Source of the DNA: Agrobacterium tumefaciens | Lineage (GTDB): Bacteria > Pseudomonadota > Alphaproteobacteria > Rhizobiales > Rhizobiaceae | Length of the DNA: 64,000 nt | Assembly (NCBI GenBank): GCA_025560025.1 | Contig: CP048485.1 | Span: 2,771,501-2,835,500 of the forward strand | Direction: 5' to 3' | Shown: positions 9,611-18,855 of the stretch, piece after piece | Layout of the letters: each line of letters opens with the position of its first letter | How positions within the stretch are numbered: the stretch's first letter is position 1 | The notes under the pieces: generated by a model | Seen by the model: the letters and a program-made list of their open reading frames with translations, nothing else | What the model was told of the DNA's origin: nothing | Databases searched by the model: none | Translations under genes and position numbers: made by a program

Positions 9611-10755
9611 TGACGCTTGCCCATACCGCCGCAGCCGAAACGATAGAAAAGCCGAAGCGCCCGTGGTTTTCGCCGACCACCAAGCGCCGCTGGCAGAATT
9701 TCAAGGCTAACCGGCGCGGTTATTGGTCCTTCTGGCTGTTCCTGATCCTGTTTTTCCTGAGCCTGATCGCGGAATTCATCGCCAATGACAAACCCGTCCT
9801 TGCCTCCTACAAGGGCGAGCTGCTGGTGCCCGTCATGGTGGATTATCCGGAGGAAAAATTCGGCGGCTTCCTTGCCCAGACCGATTACAAATCCTCCTTC
9901 ATTCAGGACGAGATCAACGCCAATGGCTGGATGATCTGGCCGCCGATCCGTTATTCCTATCAGACGGTCAATTCCAATATTCCCCATTCGGCACCTACCG
10001 CGCCGTTCTGGCTGATGGACGAAAAAGACCGCTGCTCGGCCTATCCGCAAGGCAATGCCGATCCCGGCTGCACTCTCGGCAACCTCAACTGGCTCGGAAC
10101 GGACAATCAGGCGCGCGATGTCACGGCGCGGATGATCTACGGTTTCCGTATTTCCGTGCTGTTCGGTCTGACGCTGACCATCGCGTCGGCCCTTGTCGGC
10201 GTCACCGCCGGCGCGATTCAGGGTTATTTCGGCGGCTGGACCGACCTGCTGTTGCAGCGTTTCATCGAAATCTGGTCGTCCATGCCAGTGCTTTATATCC
10301 TGCTCATCATCGCGGCCATCCTGCCGCCGGGTTTCTTCGTGCTGCTCGGCATCATGCTGCTCTTTTCATGGGTCGGCTTCGTCGGCATCGTGCGCGCCGA
10401 ATTCCTGCGGGCCAGAAACTTCGAATACGTCCGCGCCGCCCGCGCCCTTGGCGTCGGCAACTGGACGATCATGTTCCGGCATCTTCTGCCCAACGCCATG
10501 GTGGCGACACTGACCTTCCTGCCTTTCATCCTCTCCGGTTCGATCACGACGCTCACCTCGCTCGATTTCCTCGGCTTCGGCATGCCGCCGGGATCGCCGT
10601 CGCTGGGCGAGATGATCGCGCAGGGCAAGAACAACCTTCAGGCCCCCTGGCTTGGCCTCACTGCGTTTTTCACCATGTCCATCATGCTCTCACTGTTGAT
10701 TTTCGTCGGTGAAGCGGTGCGCGACGCCTTCGATCCACGCAAGACGTTCCGGTGA
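9610..10755 (+). CDS. yejE: ABC transporter permease YejE
   Basis: Second inner-membrane permease of YejABEF, 381 residues from ATG 9610 (a GTG one codon upstream is also in frame). It has an N-terminal cytoplasmic tail, one transmembrane helix (YWSFWLFLILFFLSLIAEF), a periplasmic segment of about 110 residues, then the permease domain with the EAA loop YVRAARALGVGNWTIMFRH and the LDFLGFGMPPGSPSLGEM stretch of DppC/OppC-type permeases. Overlaps yejB by one base and the possible GTG start of yejF by four. Confidence 0.93.
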   Translation: MTLAHTAAAETIEKPKRPWFSPTTKRRWQNFKANRRGYWSFWLFLILFFLSLIAEFIANDKPVLASYKGELLVPVMVDYPEEKFGGFLAQTDYKSSFIQDEINANGWMIWPPIRYSYQTVNSNIPHSAPTAPFWLMDEKDRCSAYPQGNADPGCTLGNLNWLGTDNQARDVTARMIYGFRISVLFGLTLTIASALVGVTAGAIQGYFGGWTDLLLQRFIEIWSSMPVLYILLIIAAILPPGFFVLLGIMLLFSWVGFVGIVRAEFLRARNFEYVRAARALGVGNWTIMFRHLLPNAMVATLTFLPFILSGSITTLTSLDFLGFGMPPGSPSLGEMIAQGKNNLQAPWLGLTAFFTMSIMLSLLIFVGEAVRDAFDPRKTFR

Positions 10756-12401
10756 TCGCCATGACGGAAACAAAGACCCAACCGCTTCTCTCCGTCCGCG
10801 ATCTCTCCGTCGCTTTCCACCAGGGCGGCGCGACCAGCATAGCCGTTGATCACGTTTCTTTCGATCTGATGCCGGGTGAGGTCGTCGCCCTCGTTGGCGA
10901 GTCCGGTTCCGGCAAGTCCGTGACGGCGAACTCCATTCTCAAATTGCTGCCCTATCCGGCGGCAAGCCATCCATCGGGAAAAATCCTGTTCGACGGCAAG
11001 GACATGCTGACTTTGCCGGAACGCTCCCTGCGCGCGGTCCGCGGCAACGACGTCACCATGATTTTTCAGGAGCCGATGACTTCGCTCAATCCGCTCCACA
11101 CCATCGAGCGGCAGATCGGCGAGATTCTGGAGCTGCATCAGGCAATCACCGGAGCGCTGGCGCGGGCGCGCACGCTGGAACTGCTGCTGCAGGTGGGTAT
11201 CCGCGAACCGGAAAAGCGCCTGAAGGCCTATCCGCATGAATTGTCCGGCGGCCAGCGGCAGCGCGTGATGATTGCCATGGCGCTTGCCAACCGGCCGAAA
11301 CTGCTGATCGCCGACGAACCGACGACGGCGCTCGACGTGACGGTTCAGGCCCAGATCCTCGAACTTCTGAGCGACCTCAAGACCAAGCACGGCATGTCCA
11401 TGCTGTTCATCACCCACGATCTCGGCATTGTCCGCAAATTTGCCGACCGCGTCTGCGTCATGACCAAGGGCAAGATTGTCGAGACCGGCACCGTGGAGCA
11501 GGTTTTCAACGATCCGCAGCACGCCTATACCCGCCATCTTCTGGCGGCGGAGCCAAAGGGCGAGCCTCCCCATTCCGACGCCAGCAAACCCGTGGTCATG
11601 CAGGGCGACGATATCAAGGTCTGGTTCCCCATCAAGGCGGGGCTGATGCGCCGTGTGGTCGACCATGTGAAGGCGGTCGATGGCATCGATATTACCCTGC
11701 GCGCCGGGCAGACGGTTGGTGTGGTGGGCGAATCCGGTTCCGGCAAGACGACGCTCGGCCTGGCGCTCTCGCGGTTGATTGCGTCTGAAGGGCGTATCAG
11801 CTTCATCGGCCAGTCGATTGACCACTATTCCTATGAAATGATGAAGCCGCTCAGAAACCGGCTGCAGGTGGTGTTTCAGGATCCTTACGGTTCGCTCAGC
11901 CCGCGCATGTCGGTAGGCGAGATCGTCGCCGAGGGCTTGAAGGTGCATGAGCGGTCTCTGTCTGCCGACGAGCGCGATACGCGTGTCGCCACCGCGCTGG
12001 AAGAGGTCGGTCTCGACCCCGCGACGCGCTGGCGGTATCCGCACGAATTTTCCGGCGGCCAGCGCCAGCGCATCGCCATTGCCCGCGCCATGGTGCTTAA
12101 ACCCCGTTTTGTCATGCTGGACGAGCCGACATCCGCGCTCGACATGAGCGTGCAGGCGCAGGTGGTCGATCTGCTGCGCGATCTTCAGGCCAAGCACGAA
12201 CTCGCCTATCTCTTCATCAGCCACGACCTGAAGGTGGTGAAGGCGCTTGCCAACGATCTGATCGTCATGCGCCATGGCAAGGTGGTGGAGAGCGGCCCGG
12301 CGGCGAATATATTCGCTGATCCGCAGCAGGAATATACCAGGGCGTTGCTGGCGGCGGCCTTTAATATCGAGGCTGTCGAAACCAAAGCGGTAAGCCAGTA
12401 G
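10752..12401 (+). CDS. yejF: ABC transporter ATPase YejF (two fused ATP-binding domains)
   Basis: Energises the YejABEF importer. One 549-residue chain carries two nucleotide-binding domains. Each has a Walker A (GESGSGKS near residue 47, GESGSGKT near 327), an ABC signature ([18 protein letters not shown]) and a Walker B followed by DEPT. This tandem arrangement is usual for YejF/GsiA. The start may be the GTG at 10752, overlapping the yejE stop, or the ATG at 10761. Last gene of the operon; no clear terminator stem follows before the next gene at 12502. Confidence 0.94.
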   Translation: MIAMTETKTQPLLSVRDLSVAFHQGGATSIAVDHVSFDLMPGEVVALVGESGSGKSVTANSILKLLPYPAASHPSGKILFDGKDMLTLPERSLRAVRGNDVTMIFQEPMTSLNPLHTIERQIGEILELHQAITGALARARTLELLLQVGIREPEKRLKAYPHELSGGQRQRVMIAMALANRPKLLIADEPTTALDVTVQAQILELLSDLKTKHGMSMLFITHDLGIVRKFADRVCVMTKGKIVETGTVEQVFNDPQHAYTRHLLAAEPKGEPPHSDASKPVVMQGDDIKVWFPIKAGLMRRVVDHVKAVDGIDITLRAGQTVGVVGESGSGKTTLGLALSRLIASEGRISFIGQSIDHYSYEMMKPLRNRLQVVFQDPYGSLSPRMSVGEIVAEGLKVHERSLSADERDTRVATALEEVGLDPATRWRYPHEFSGGQRQRIAIARAMVLKPRFVMLDEPTSALDMSVQAQVVDLLRDLQAKHELAYLFISHDLKVVKALANDLIVMRHGKVVESGPAANIFADPQQEYTRALLAAAFNIEAVETKAVSQ

Positions 12402-12501
12402 GCGTGTCGCTATTTCTATTAAGGCAATGATTTTTCTGTTGCTTTGCAAAAAATGCCGACCCATGTTGCGCAGGACGTGACGCGGAAACGGATTGATTGC
12501 A

Positions 12502-13749
12502 ATGGCAGCGGATGTGATCGTTTTGGGGGCGGGTATCATCGGGGTTTCGGTTGCCCTGCAACTGGCTCGCAGGGGCAAGTCGGTGGTGCTGGTGGACCGG
12601 CGCGGACCGGGTGAGGAAACTTCCTTCGGCAATGCCGGGCTTATCCAGAGAGAAGGCGTCGTTCCCTACGCCTTCCCGCAGGACCTTGCTCTGCTGTTGC
12701 GCTATTCCCTGAACAACAGCATCGATGCCCGTTATCACCTCTCCGCTTTGCCGAAGATCGCGCCCTTTCTCGGCCGTTACTGGTACAATTCCGCAGCCAC
12801 GCGGCACGCAGCGATTGCCCGCGCCTATGCGCCGCTGATCGAGCATTCGGTTTCCGAACACAGCATTTTGATCGATGAGGCAAAGGCCGCCGATCTCATC
12901 GTCAAGAACGGCTGGATGGAGGCCTATAGAACCGCTGCAAGGCGGGATGCAGACTATGCCTTCGCCGAGCGTCTGGCGCGTGACCACGGTATTTCCCACA
13001 CGAAACTCGGGGACGAAGAACTCGCGACTGCCGAACCGCATCTAAGCCGCGATTTCGTCGGTGGTCTGAAATGGGACGATCCCTGGTCGGTGCGTGATCC
13101 GCACGCGCTGACACTGGCCTATGTCAAACTGTTCGAAAGTCTCGGCGGAACCTTTGTGCGGGGCGATGCCTCCACCCTCAGCCAGACTGTCGCGGGCTGG
13201 ACGGTGCGCACCGAAACCGGCGCGGTCGAGGCCGAACATGCCGTCGTCGCACTTGGCCCCTGGGCGGATACGGTGACGGAACGCCTGGGTTACCGCTTTC
13301 CGCTCGGTGTGAAGCGTGGCTATCACATGCACTATGCGCCGCAGGAGGGCACGAAGCTTAACAACTGGCTGATCGATGCGGAGCGTGGTTATTTTCTGGC
13401 GCCGATGCGAAAGGGTATCCGCTTGACGACGGGCGCGGAATTTGCCGAACGCGATGCGCCGAAATCTCCGGTGCAGATCGAGCGGGCGGAACGGGTGGCT
13501 CGCACGGTCTTTCCTCTTGGCGGCAGGCTGGATGCAGAACCGTGGATGGGTGCGCGCCCCTGCACGCCGGATATGATGCCGATCATCGGAAAGGCGCCAA
13601 GGCATAGGACATTGTGGCTCGCCTTCGGGCATGCCCATCACGGCCTCACACTCGGGCCCATCACCGGCCGCGTGCTGGCGGAAACCATGCTGGGGGAAAC
13701 GCCTGTTATCGCCATCGACGCCTATCGCCCGGAAAGGTTCAATCCCTGA
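12502..13749 (+). CDS. FAD-dependent amino-acid/amine oxidoreductase (DadA-like)
   Basis: DAO-family flavoprotein of 415 residues. The N-terminal ADP-binding fold VIVLGAGIIGVSVALQLARRG is followed by an acidic residue that should bind the FAD ribose, then the ETSFGNAG motif seen in D-amino acid dehydrogenases. The C-terminal MGARPCTPDMMPIIGKAP segment is also DadA-like. Substrate is not determined by the sequence. It sits between yejABEF and a PuuA/PuuB-like pair, so it may oxidise amino acids or amines from imported peptides; that is inference. Start taken at ATG 12502; a TTG at 12493 is in frame. Confidence 0.8.
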   Translation: MAADVIVLGAGIIGVSVALQLARRGKSVVLVDRRGPGEETSFGNAGLIQREGVVPYAFPQDLALLLRYSLNNSIDARYHLSALPKIAPFLGRYWYNSAATRHAAIARAYAPLIEHSVSEHSILIDEAKAADLIVKNGWMEAYRTAARRDADYAFAERLARDHGISHTKLGDEELATAEPHLSRDFVGGLKWDDPWSVRDPHALTLAYVKLFESLGGTFVRGDASTLSQTVAGWTVRTETGAVEAEHAVVALGPWADTVTERLGYRFPLGVKRGYHMHYAPQEGTKLNNWLIDAERGYFLAPMRKGIRLTTGAEFAERDAPKSPVQIERAERVARTVFPLGGRLDAEPWMGARPCTPDMMPIIGKAPRHRTLWLAFGHAHHGLTLGPITGRVLAETMLGETPVIAIDAYRPERFNP

Positions 13750-13819
13750 TAGCCGAATCCGCTGGCCTTCCTGCGGCGGGCCACGTAACATGGGCTTATC
13801 CAAGGGGAAAAGGGGCAAG

Positions 13820-13832
13820 CGTCATCATGACG
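13820..13832. promoter_or_regulatory. Short perfect inverted repeat upstream of puuA-like gene
   Basis: CGTCAT-C-ATGACG, about 90 bp before the glutamine-synthetase-like gene, in a 172-bp gap. Possible operator. No regulator gene lies beside it, so the assignment is weak. Confidence 0.3.
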
Positions 13833-13921
13833 GCGAGGTTTCTCATCTATCAGCAGCAGGACGATTTTCGTTAGCGAAGCGCTTCCGCGCGCGAAACAGA
13901 AGAGAAACGGCCTGCTGGTGC

Positions 13922-15283
13922 ATGATGGATGATATTGAAAACGCAAAGAAATTCTTCGCCGATAACCCCGATATCGAAATTCTCGAAGCTTTTGTCATAG
14001 ATGCGAACGGCGTGCCGCGCGGCAAATGGATTCCGCGCGAAAGGGCCATCGACGTTCTTGAAAAGGGAATGGCGATCCCACGCTCCGTTTATGCGCTGGA
14101 TATCTGGGGTCGCGATGTGCACGCCGCAGGCCTCGCCGAAGGCACGGGTGATCCGGATGGGTTCTGCTTTCCTGTTCCGGGCACGCTGTCGCGAGTGACG
14201 TGGCTCGGCCGGCCGACCGCGCAGGTCCTGCTTGCGATGAAGAACCCGGATGGAACAGGATTTTACGGCGACCCGCGCAATGTTCTGGCGCGGGTTCTGG
14301 AAGCATACAAAAAAGCCGGTCTCACGCCGGTCGTGGCGACGGAACTCGAATTTTACCTGATCGACCCGGTCCGCTCCGCGCTCGATCCCGTTCGTCCGCC
14401 GCATAGTCGCGAAGGCCGGTGGCATACCGGCCAGACACAGGTTCTGTCGATTTCCGAATTGCAGGATTTCGAGGACGTCTTCCACGATATCGCCACGGCC
14501 TGCCGGGCCCAGGGTGTGCTTGCCGATACGACACTGCGGGAAAACGGCCCAGGACAATATGAGATCAACCTCAATCATGTACCGGACGCGTTGCAGGCTG
14601 CAGATTTTGCCGTCTTCCTGAAGCGCATCGTCAAGGGTGTGGCGCGGCGGCATGATCTCGATGCCACCTTCATGGCCAAGCCTTACGGGTTGCAGGCCGG
14701 TAATGGCATGCATGTCCATTTTTCCGTCCTCGATAAGGACGGCAGGAATATCTACGCCGGAGAAAACGGCCCGTCGGATGCGCTGATGCATTCGGTTGGC
14801 GGCCTGTTGGAAAACATGGGGGAGAGCATGGCGATCTTCGCTCCCCATGCCAATTCATATCGTCGCCTGACGCCGAGCGAACATGCGCCCACCTACGCCT
14901 CCTGGGGCATCGACAACCGCTCGGCGGCGGTGCGCGTCATCGTCGCCAGCAAGGCCGCAACGCGTATCGAACACCGCGTGGCCGGCGCCGATACCAATCC
15001 CTATCTCGTCGTCGCGATGATCCTGAGCGCGGCACTTGCCGGCATGAAGGAAAAACGCCAGCCCGGCGGGGCGATTTCCGGCGACAGCCATGCCATCAAT
15101 CACGAACCTTTGCCCACCAACTGGGACTACGCCCTGCAGCGTTTCACACGCTCCAGCTTCGCTTATGCGACGCTTGGCCAGCGCTATCGTACGCTGTTTT
15201 CCGCCTGCAAACAGCAGGAGCTTTCCGAATTTTCCCTGCGTGTAACCGACGTCGAATATGACGCCTATATCAGGACGGTGTGA
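13922..15283 (+). CDS. puuA: Glutamine synthetase family protein (gamma-glutamylputrescine synthetase-like)
   Basis: 453-residue GS-fold ligase. The N-terminal beta-grasp region (DANGVPRGKWIPRERA) precedes the catalytic domain with ELEFYLID, the ENGPGQYEINLNH segment and the GMHVHFSVLD metal/ATP region. These resemble PuuA, which joins glutamate to putrescine at the expense of ATP, more than biosynthetic GlnA. The pairing with a downstream PuuB-like oxidase one base later supports this. The frame is open for 97 codons upstream, but ATG 13922 gives the standard N-terminus. Exact amine substrate is unproven. Confidence 0.82.
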   Translation: MMDDIENAKKFFADNPDIEILEAFVIDANGVPRGKWIPRERAIDVLEKGMAIPRSVYALDIWGRDVHAAGLAEGTGDPDGFCFPVPGTLSRVTWLGRPTAQVLLAMKNPDGTGFYGDPRNVLARVLEAYKKAGLTPVVATELEFYLIDPVRSALDPVRPPHSREGRWHTGQTQVLSISELQDFEDVFHDIATACRAQGVLADTTLRENGPGQYEINLNHVPDALQAADFAVFLKRIVKGVARRHDLDATFMAKPYGLQAGNGMHVHFSVLDKDGRNIYAGENGPSDALMHSVGGLLENMGESMAIFAPHANSYRRLTPSEHAPTYASWGIDNRSAAVRVIVASKAATRIEHRVAGADTNPYLVVAMILSAALAGMKEKRQPGGAISGDSHAINHEPLPTNWDYALQRFTRSSFAYATLGQRYRTLFSACKQQELSEFSLRVTDVEYDAYIRTV

Positions 15284-15284
15284 G

Positions 15285-16586
15285 ATGGCTGAGGTGACGA
15301 ACATACCCAATCCCGGCCACACCTCCTCCTGGTATGCGGCCTCCGCCAATGTCAAATCCGTGCGGCCCTCGCTTGAGGGCGCACTGGAAGCGGATGTCTG
15401 CGTCATCGGCGGCGGCTTTACCGGCATTTCCGCCGCTCTCGAACTTTCCGAACGTGGCTATTCGGTCATCGTGCTGGAAGGCGTGCGGGTCGGTTTTGGC
15501 GCTTCGGGCCGCAATGGCGGCCAGATCGTCAATGGTTATAGCCGCGATCTCGAAACCATTGCCGGTCGCTACGGGCATGAAAAGGCGGTGAGGCTCGGTG
15601 AAATGTCGCTGGAAGGCGGCGCGATCATCCGCAGCCGCATCGCGAAATACGCCATCGATTGTGATCTTGTCGATGGCGGCTTCTTCGCAGCCTTTACGCC
15701 AAAACAGATTCGCGAGATGGAGGCCCATAAGGCCCATTGGGAAAAACACGGCCATGGCGGGCTTGAAATGGTCGCCAAGGCCGATGTCGGAAAATACGTG
15801 CAGACCGATCGTTATGCCGGCGGCATGATCGACCGTTTCGGCGGCCACATCCATCCGCTCAATCTGGTGCAGGGGGAAGCGGCGGCGGCCGAAAGTCTCG
15901 GTGCGCGCATATTCGAGAATTCGCGGGTTATTTCGGTGGAGCAGGGCGCAAATCCGGTTGTGCGCACGGCGACGGGCAGCGTGAAGGCGAAATATGTTCT
16001 CGTCTGCGGCAACGCCTATCTCGGCAAGTTGCTGCCGGAAATCGGTGACCGTATGATGCCGGTCTCAAGTCAGGTCATGGCGACGGAGCCGCTCGATGCC
16101 GACCTGATCGAGGAACTTCTGCCCGCAAATTATTGCGTGGAGGATGCGAATTACATTCTCGATTATTATCGCCGCACCTCCGACAATCGCCTGCTTTATG
16201 GCGGCGGTATCGGTTATGGCGGCAGCGATCCGGCGGATCTGACCGGCGTTATCCGCCCGAACATGCTGAAGACCTTCCCGCAACTTGAAAAGACGAAGAT
16301 CGACTTCGCCTGGAGCGGCAATTTTGCGCTGACGCTGACGCGCATCCCGCATATGGGCAAGCTATCGGACTATGTCTATTTTTCACACGGCGACAGCGGC
16401 CACGGTGTCACCACCACGCATTTGCTGGGCAAGATACTGGGCGAGGCCGTTGCGGGCCACGCCGAGCGTTTCGATGTCTGGAGTTCCCTGCCGAACTATC
16501 CGTTCCCGGGCGGCAAGACCTTCCGTGTGCCGCTGACCGTGCTTGGTGCGTGGTGGTACGGCATGCGCGACAGGCTCGGATTTTAA
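15285..16586 (+). CDS. puuB: FAD-dependent oxidoreductase, gamma-glutamylputrescine oxidase-like
   Basis: 433-residue DAO-fold flavoenzyme. The FAD-binding motif VIGGGFTGISAALELSERG is near residue 40, followed by GFGASGRNGGQIVNGYS, which is the PuuB/OrdL signature. The C-terminal HGDSGHGVTTTHLLGK segment also fits. It should oxidise the gamma-glutamyl amine made by the upstream ligase. It begins one base after the puuA stop (TGAGATG), so the two are coupled. Its stop overlaps the gluconokinase stop on the other strand in a TTAA. Confidence 0.85.
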   Translation: MAEVTNIPNPGHTSSWYAASANVKSVRPSLEGALEADVCVIGGGFTGISAALELSERGYSVIVLEGVRVGFGASGRNGGQIVNGYSRDLETIAGRYGHEKAVRLGEMSLEGGAIIRSRIAKYAIDCDLVDGGFFAAFTPKQIREMEAHKAHWEKHGHGGLEMVAKADVGKYVQTDRYAGGMIDRFGGHIHPLNLVQGEAAAAESLGARIFENSRVISVEQGANPVVRTATGSVKAKYVLVCGNAYLGKLLPEIGDRMMPVSSQVMATEPLDADLIEELLPANYCVEDANYILDYYRRTSDNRLLYGGGIGYGGSDPADLTGVIRPNMLKTFPQLEKTKIDFAWSGNFALTLTRIPHMGKLSDYVYFSHGDSGHGVTTTHLLGKILGEAVAGHAERFDVWSSLPNYPFPGGKTFRVPLTVLGAWWYGMRDRLGF

Positions 16587-17092
16587 AACGTCACCGCTTT
16601 CAAACCGGCAAGTGCGTTGTTCGCAATATCCTCAGGTGTGGCGTCGATGCTGACGGTCACGACACCCGGTTCGCCGGTCGGCACTTCCAGCGTGGCAAGC
16701 TGGGTCTGGAGCAGCGAGAGCGGCATGAAGTGGCCCTTGCGTTCGCCCATGCGCCCGCTGAGGAGTTCGAGGCTGCCATCCAAATAAACGAAAGCGAGCG
16801 GGCCGCCGGTAGCCTCGCGAAGGCGGTCGCGGTAGATTTTCTTGAGCGCCGAGCAGGAAACGACGACACCATTGTTTTCATAGCCCTTGCGCAATTCTGC
16901 GCCGATCACGTCCAGCCACGGCCAGCGATCGTCGTCGGTCAGCGGAATGCCGTCGGACATTTTATCGATATTGGATTTAGGGTGAAGCTTGTCGCCCTCA
17001 ATAAAGGCAACGCCCAGTTTTTCCGCCAGTTCCTCTGCGACCGTGGTCTTGCCAGAGCCGCTCACTCCCATCACGACGATTGCCTGTGTCAC
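16583..17092 (-). CDS. gntK: Gluconokinase (GntK type)
   Basis: Phosphorylates gluconate to 6-phosphogluconate, feeding the Entner-Doudoroff and pentose phosphate routes. 169 residues with the P-loop GVSGSGKT at residues 9-16, the EGDKLHPKSNIDKMSDGIPLTDDDRWPWL stretch diagnostic of thermoresistant-type gluconokinases, and CSALKKIYRDRLR. It is alone on the minus strand, tail to tail with the puuB-like gene (four-base overlap of stops). Confidence 0.94.
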   Translation of the reverse strand: MTQAIVVMGVSGSGKTTVAEELAEKLGVAFIEGDKLHPKSNIDKMSDGIPLTDDDRWPWLDVIGAELRKGYENNGVVVSCSALKKIYRDRLREATGGPLAFVYLDGSLELLSGRMGERKGHFMPLSLLQTQLATLEVPTGEPGVVTVSIDATPEDIANNALAGLKAVTF

Positions 17093-17179
17093 CCGAACCT
17101 CGAATGTTTCTGTTTCGACGGTCAGCCCCTAACATGCGAGGCGGATGTCGGGAACATAAAAATGCAGTGGCTCCTCATG

Positions 17180-17920
17180 TCAGTGCCCGGTTTTGCGGGC
17201 CGCTGCTCTTTCCAGTGCAGAAAAGGCAGCGTGAATCAGGATCGCGAGTGCGGCAACGATCAACCCGCCCTGAAGGATAAAGGCGAGATTGTTGGATTGC
17301 AGGCCCGCAATAATGACTTCTCCGAGCGTGCGGGCCGCGACCGTCGAGCCTATGGTCGCGGTTGAAAGGCTGATGACTGCCGAAAGCCGGATGCCCGCAA
17401 GGATCGCCGGGAGGGCAAGAGGCAGTTCCACTTTGACAAGCCGTTGCCAGCCGGTCATGCCGCTGCCTCTGGCAGCATCCATCACGGCCGCCGGCAGGGT
17501 CGTCAGTCCCGTCAGCGTGTTTTCGAAAACCGGCAGCAGCGCATAGAGGAACAGTGCGATGAGCGTGGGTTTCTCGCCAAAACCGATCATCGGCACCGCG
17601 AGCGCCAGAACCGCCACCGGCGGAAAGGTCTGGCCTATGTTGACGATGCTGCGCGACAGCGGCAGAAAATCCGCTCCGAAGGGGCGGGTGACGAGAACCG
17701 CGAGCGCTCCGGCCACCAGCGTGGCAAGCCCCGTGGCAATCCCGACAATGGCGAGATGCGACAGTGTGAGTGAAAACAGGTCGGCCTGGGTGTAGATCGC
17801 CGGCGCATTGGCCTGCACGAGAGGGCGGAACAATGGCGCAAAGACCTGCGGCGTTGCGAGAAAGACGATTAGCGCCACTACCAGAAGGCCGGGGGCGAAA
17901 AACGAAGCGGCATTCTTCAT
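17180..17920 (-). CDS. yehW: Osmoprotectant ABC transporter permease YehW
   Basis: Inner-membrane permease of a glycine betaine/choline-type importer. 246 residues from ATG 17920 (MKNAASFF...), with about six hydrophobic helices and the permease loop MDAARGSGMTGWQRLVKVELPLALP. The ATG overlaps the yehX stop by four bases. A longer frame to 18019 exists but those residues are Arg/Pro-rich and run inside yehX. Last gene of the four-gene set. Confidence 0.9.
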   Translation of the reverse strand: MKNAASFFAPGLLVVALIVFLATPQVFAPLFRPLVQANAPAIYTQADLFSLTLSHLAIVGIATGLATLVAGALAVLVTRPFGADFLPLSRSIVNIGQTFPPVAVLALAVPMIGFGEKPTLIALFLYALLPVFENTLTGLTTLPAAVMDAARGSGMTGWQRLVKVELPLALPAILAGIRLSAVISLSTATIGSTVAARTLGEVIIAGLQSNNLAFILQGGLIVAALAILIHAAFSALERAAARKTGH

Positions 17921-18855
17921 GGGGTTCCGGCAGCACGCTGGAGGAGAACATCGCGCCGCACCCGGCCCGCCGGCTGGCCGTCGTCTTTCAGCACCGGAAG
18001 GGCATCGCAGCCCGCCCACAACATTGCCGACAGGGCATCGCGCTGGCTGGTATGCTCGTTCAGCGGTTTGCCTTCAGCGCTTCCCGGCTCCACGACCTCT
18101 GCAACGGACAGGACCGACAGCAGTTTCAGCGCGCGTTCGTTTTCGCCAATCATGGTACGCACGAAATCCGTTGCCGGTTTCAGCACCAGCTCGGCTGGCG
18201 GGCAATCCTGAACGATACGGCCCTTGTCCATCACGGCGATGCGGTTCGCCAGATGGAAGGCCTCATCCATATCATGGGTGACGAGAACGATGGTAACGCC
18301 GAGCTTTTTCTGGATATCGAGAAGATCGTTCTGCGCCTTGGCGCGGATCACCGGGTCCAGCGCACCGAAAGGTTCGTCCATCAGAAGAATGTTCGGCTCT
18401 GCCGCAAGCGCGCGTGCCACGCCGACGCGTTGCTGCTGCCCGCCCGAAAGCTCATGCGGAAAGCGGTCGGCATAAAGCGCCGGATCGAGCTGGAAGAGAT
18501 GCATCAGCGCATCGATTTTCGCATTGATGCGCTTTCGGTCCCAGCCGATCAGCTGTGGAACGGTCGCGATATTCTCCGCCACGGTGCGATGCGGAAACAG
18601 ACCATGGCCCTGAATGGCGTAGCCGATCTGACGGCGCAGCTTGTAGCCCGGAATAGTGCTCACATCCTCTCCGTCGATACGGATCGTGCCGGATGTCGGC
18701 TCCACCAGCCGGTTTATCATGCGCAGCAGGGTGGTTTTTCCCGACCCGGAAGTGCCGACGATGACGGTAACGGTGTGCGGCGCCACGGTCAGCGATACCT
18801 GATCGACCACGGCCGCATCGCCATATCGTTTCGTGATGGTGTCGATCTCGATCAT
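17917..18855 (-). CDS. yehX: Osmoprotectant ABC transporter ATPase YehX
   Basis: ATP-binding subunit, 312 residues from ATG 18855 (MIEIDTITKRYG). Walker A is GTSGSGKTT near residue 37, signature LSGGQQQRVGVARALA, Walker B LLMDEPFGALD, switch His in LVTHDMDEA. The C-terminal 70 residues (AEVVEPG...LPVLKDDGQPAGRV) look like a reduced CBS-type segment, as found in OpuA/OsmV ATPases, which may sense ionic strength. Start overlaps yehY stop by four bases; stop overlaps the yehW start. Confidence 0.92.
   Translation of the reverse strand: MIEIDTITKRYGDAAVVDQVSLTVAPHTVTVIVGTSGSGKTTLLRMINRLVEPTSGTIRIDGEDVSTIPGYKLRRQIGYAIQGHGLFPHRTVAENIATVPQLIGWDRKRINAKIDALMHLFQLDPALYADRFPHELSGGQQQRVGVARALAAEPNILLMDEPFGALDPVIRAKAQNDLLDIQKKLGVTIVLVTHDMDEAFHLANRIAVMDKGRIVQDCPPAELVLKPATDFVRTMIGENERALKLLSVLSVAEVVEPGSAEGKPLNEHTSQRDALSAMLWAGCDALPVLKDDGQPAGRVRRDVLLQRAAGTP

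Noticed and set aside
10638..12632. 664-codon minus-strand open frame
   Set aside because: It lies antisense to yejF; the translation is His/Arg-rich as expected from the complement of a GC-rich gene and has no recognisable domain.
17921..18019. N-terminal extension of the YehW permease
   Set aside because: Arg/Pro-rich residues inside yehX; ATG 17920 has the ATGA overlap seen in the rest of the operon.
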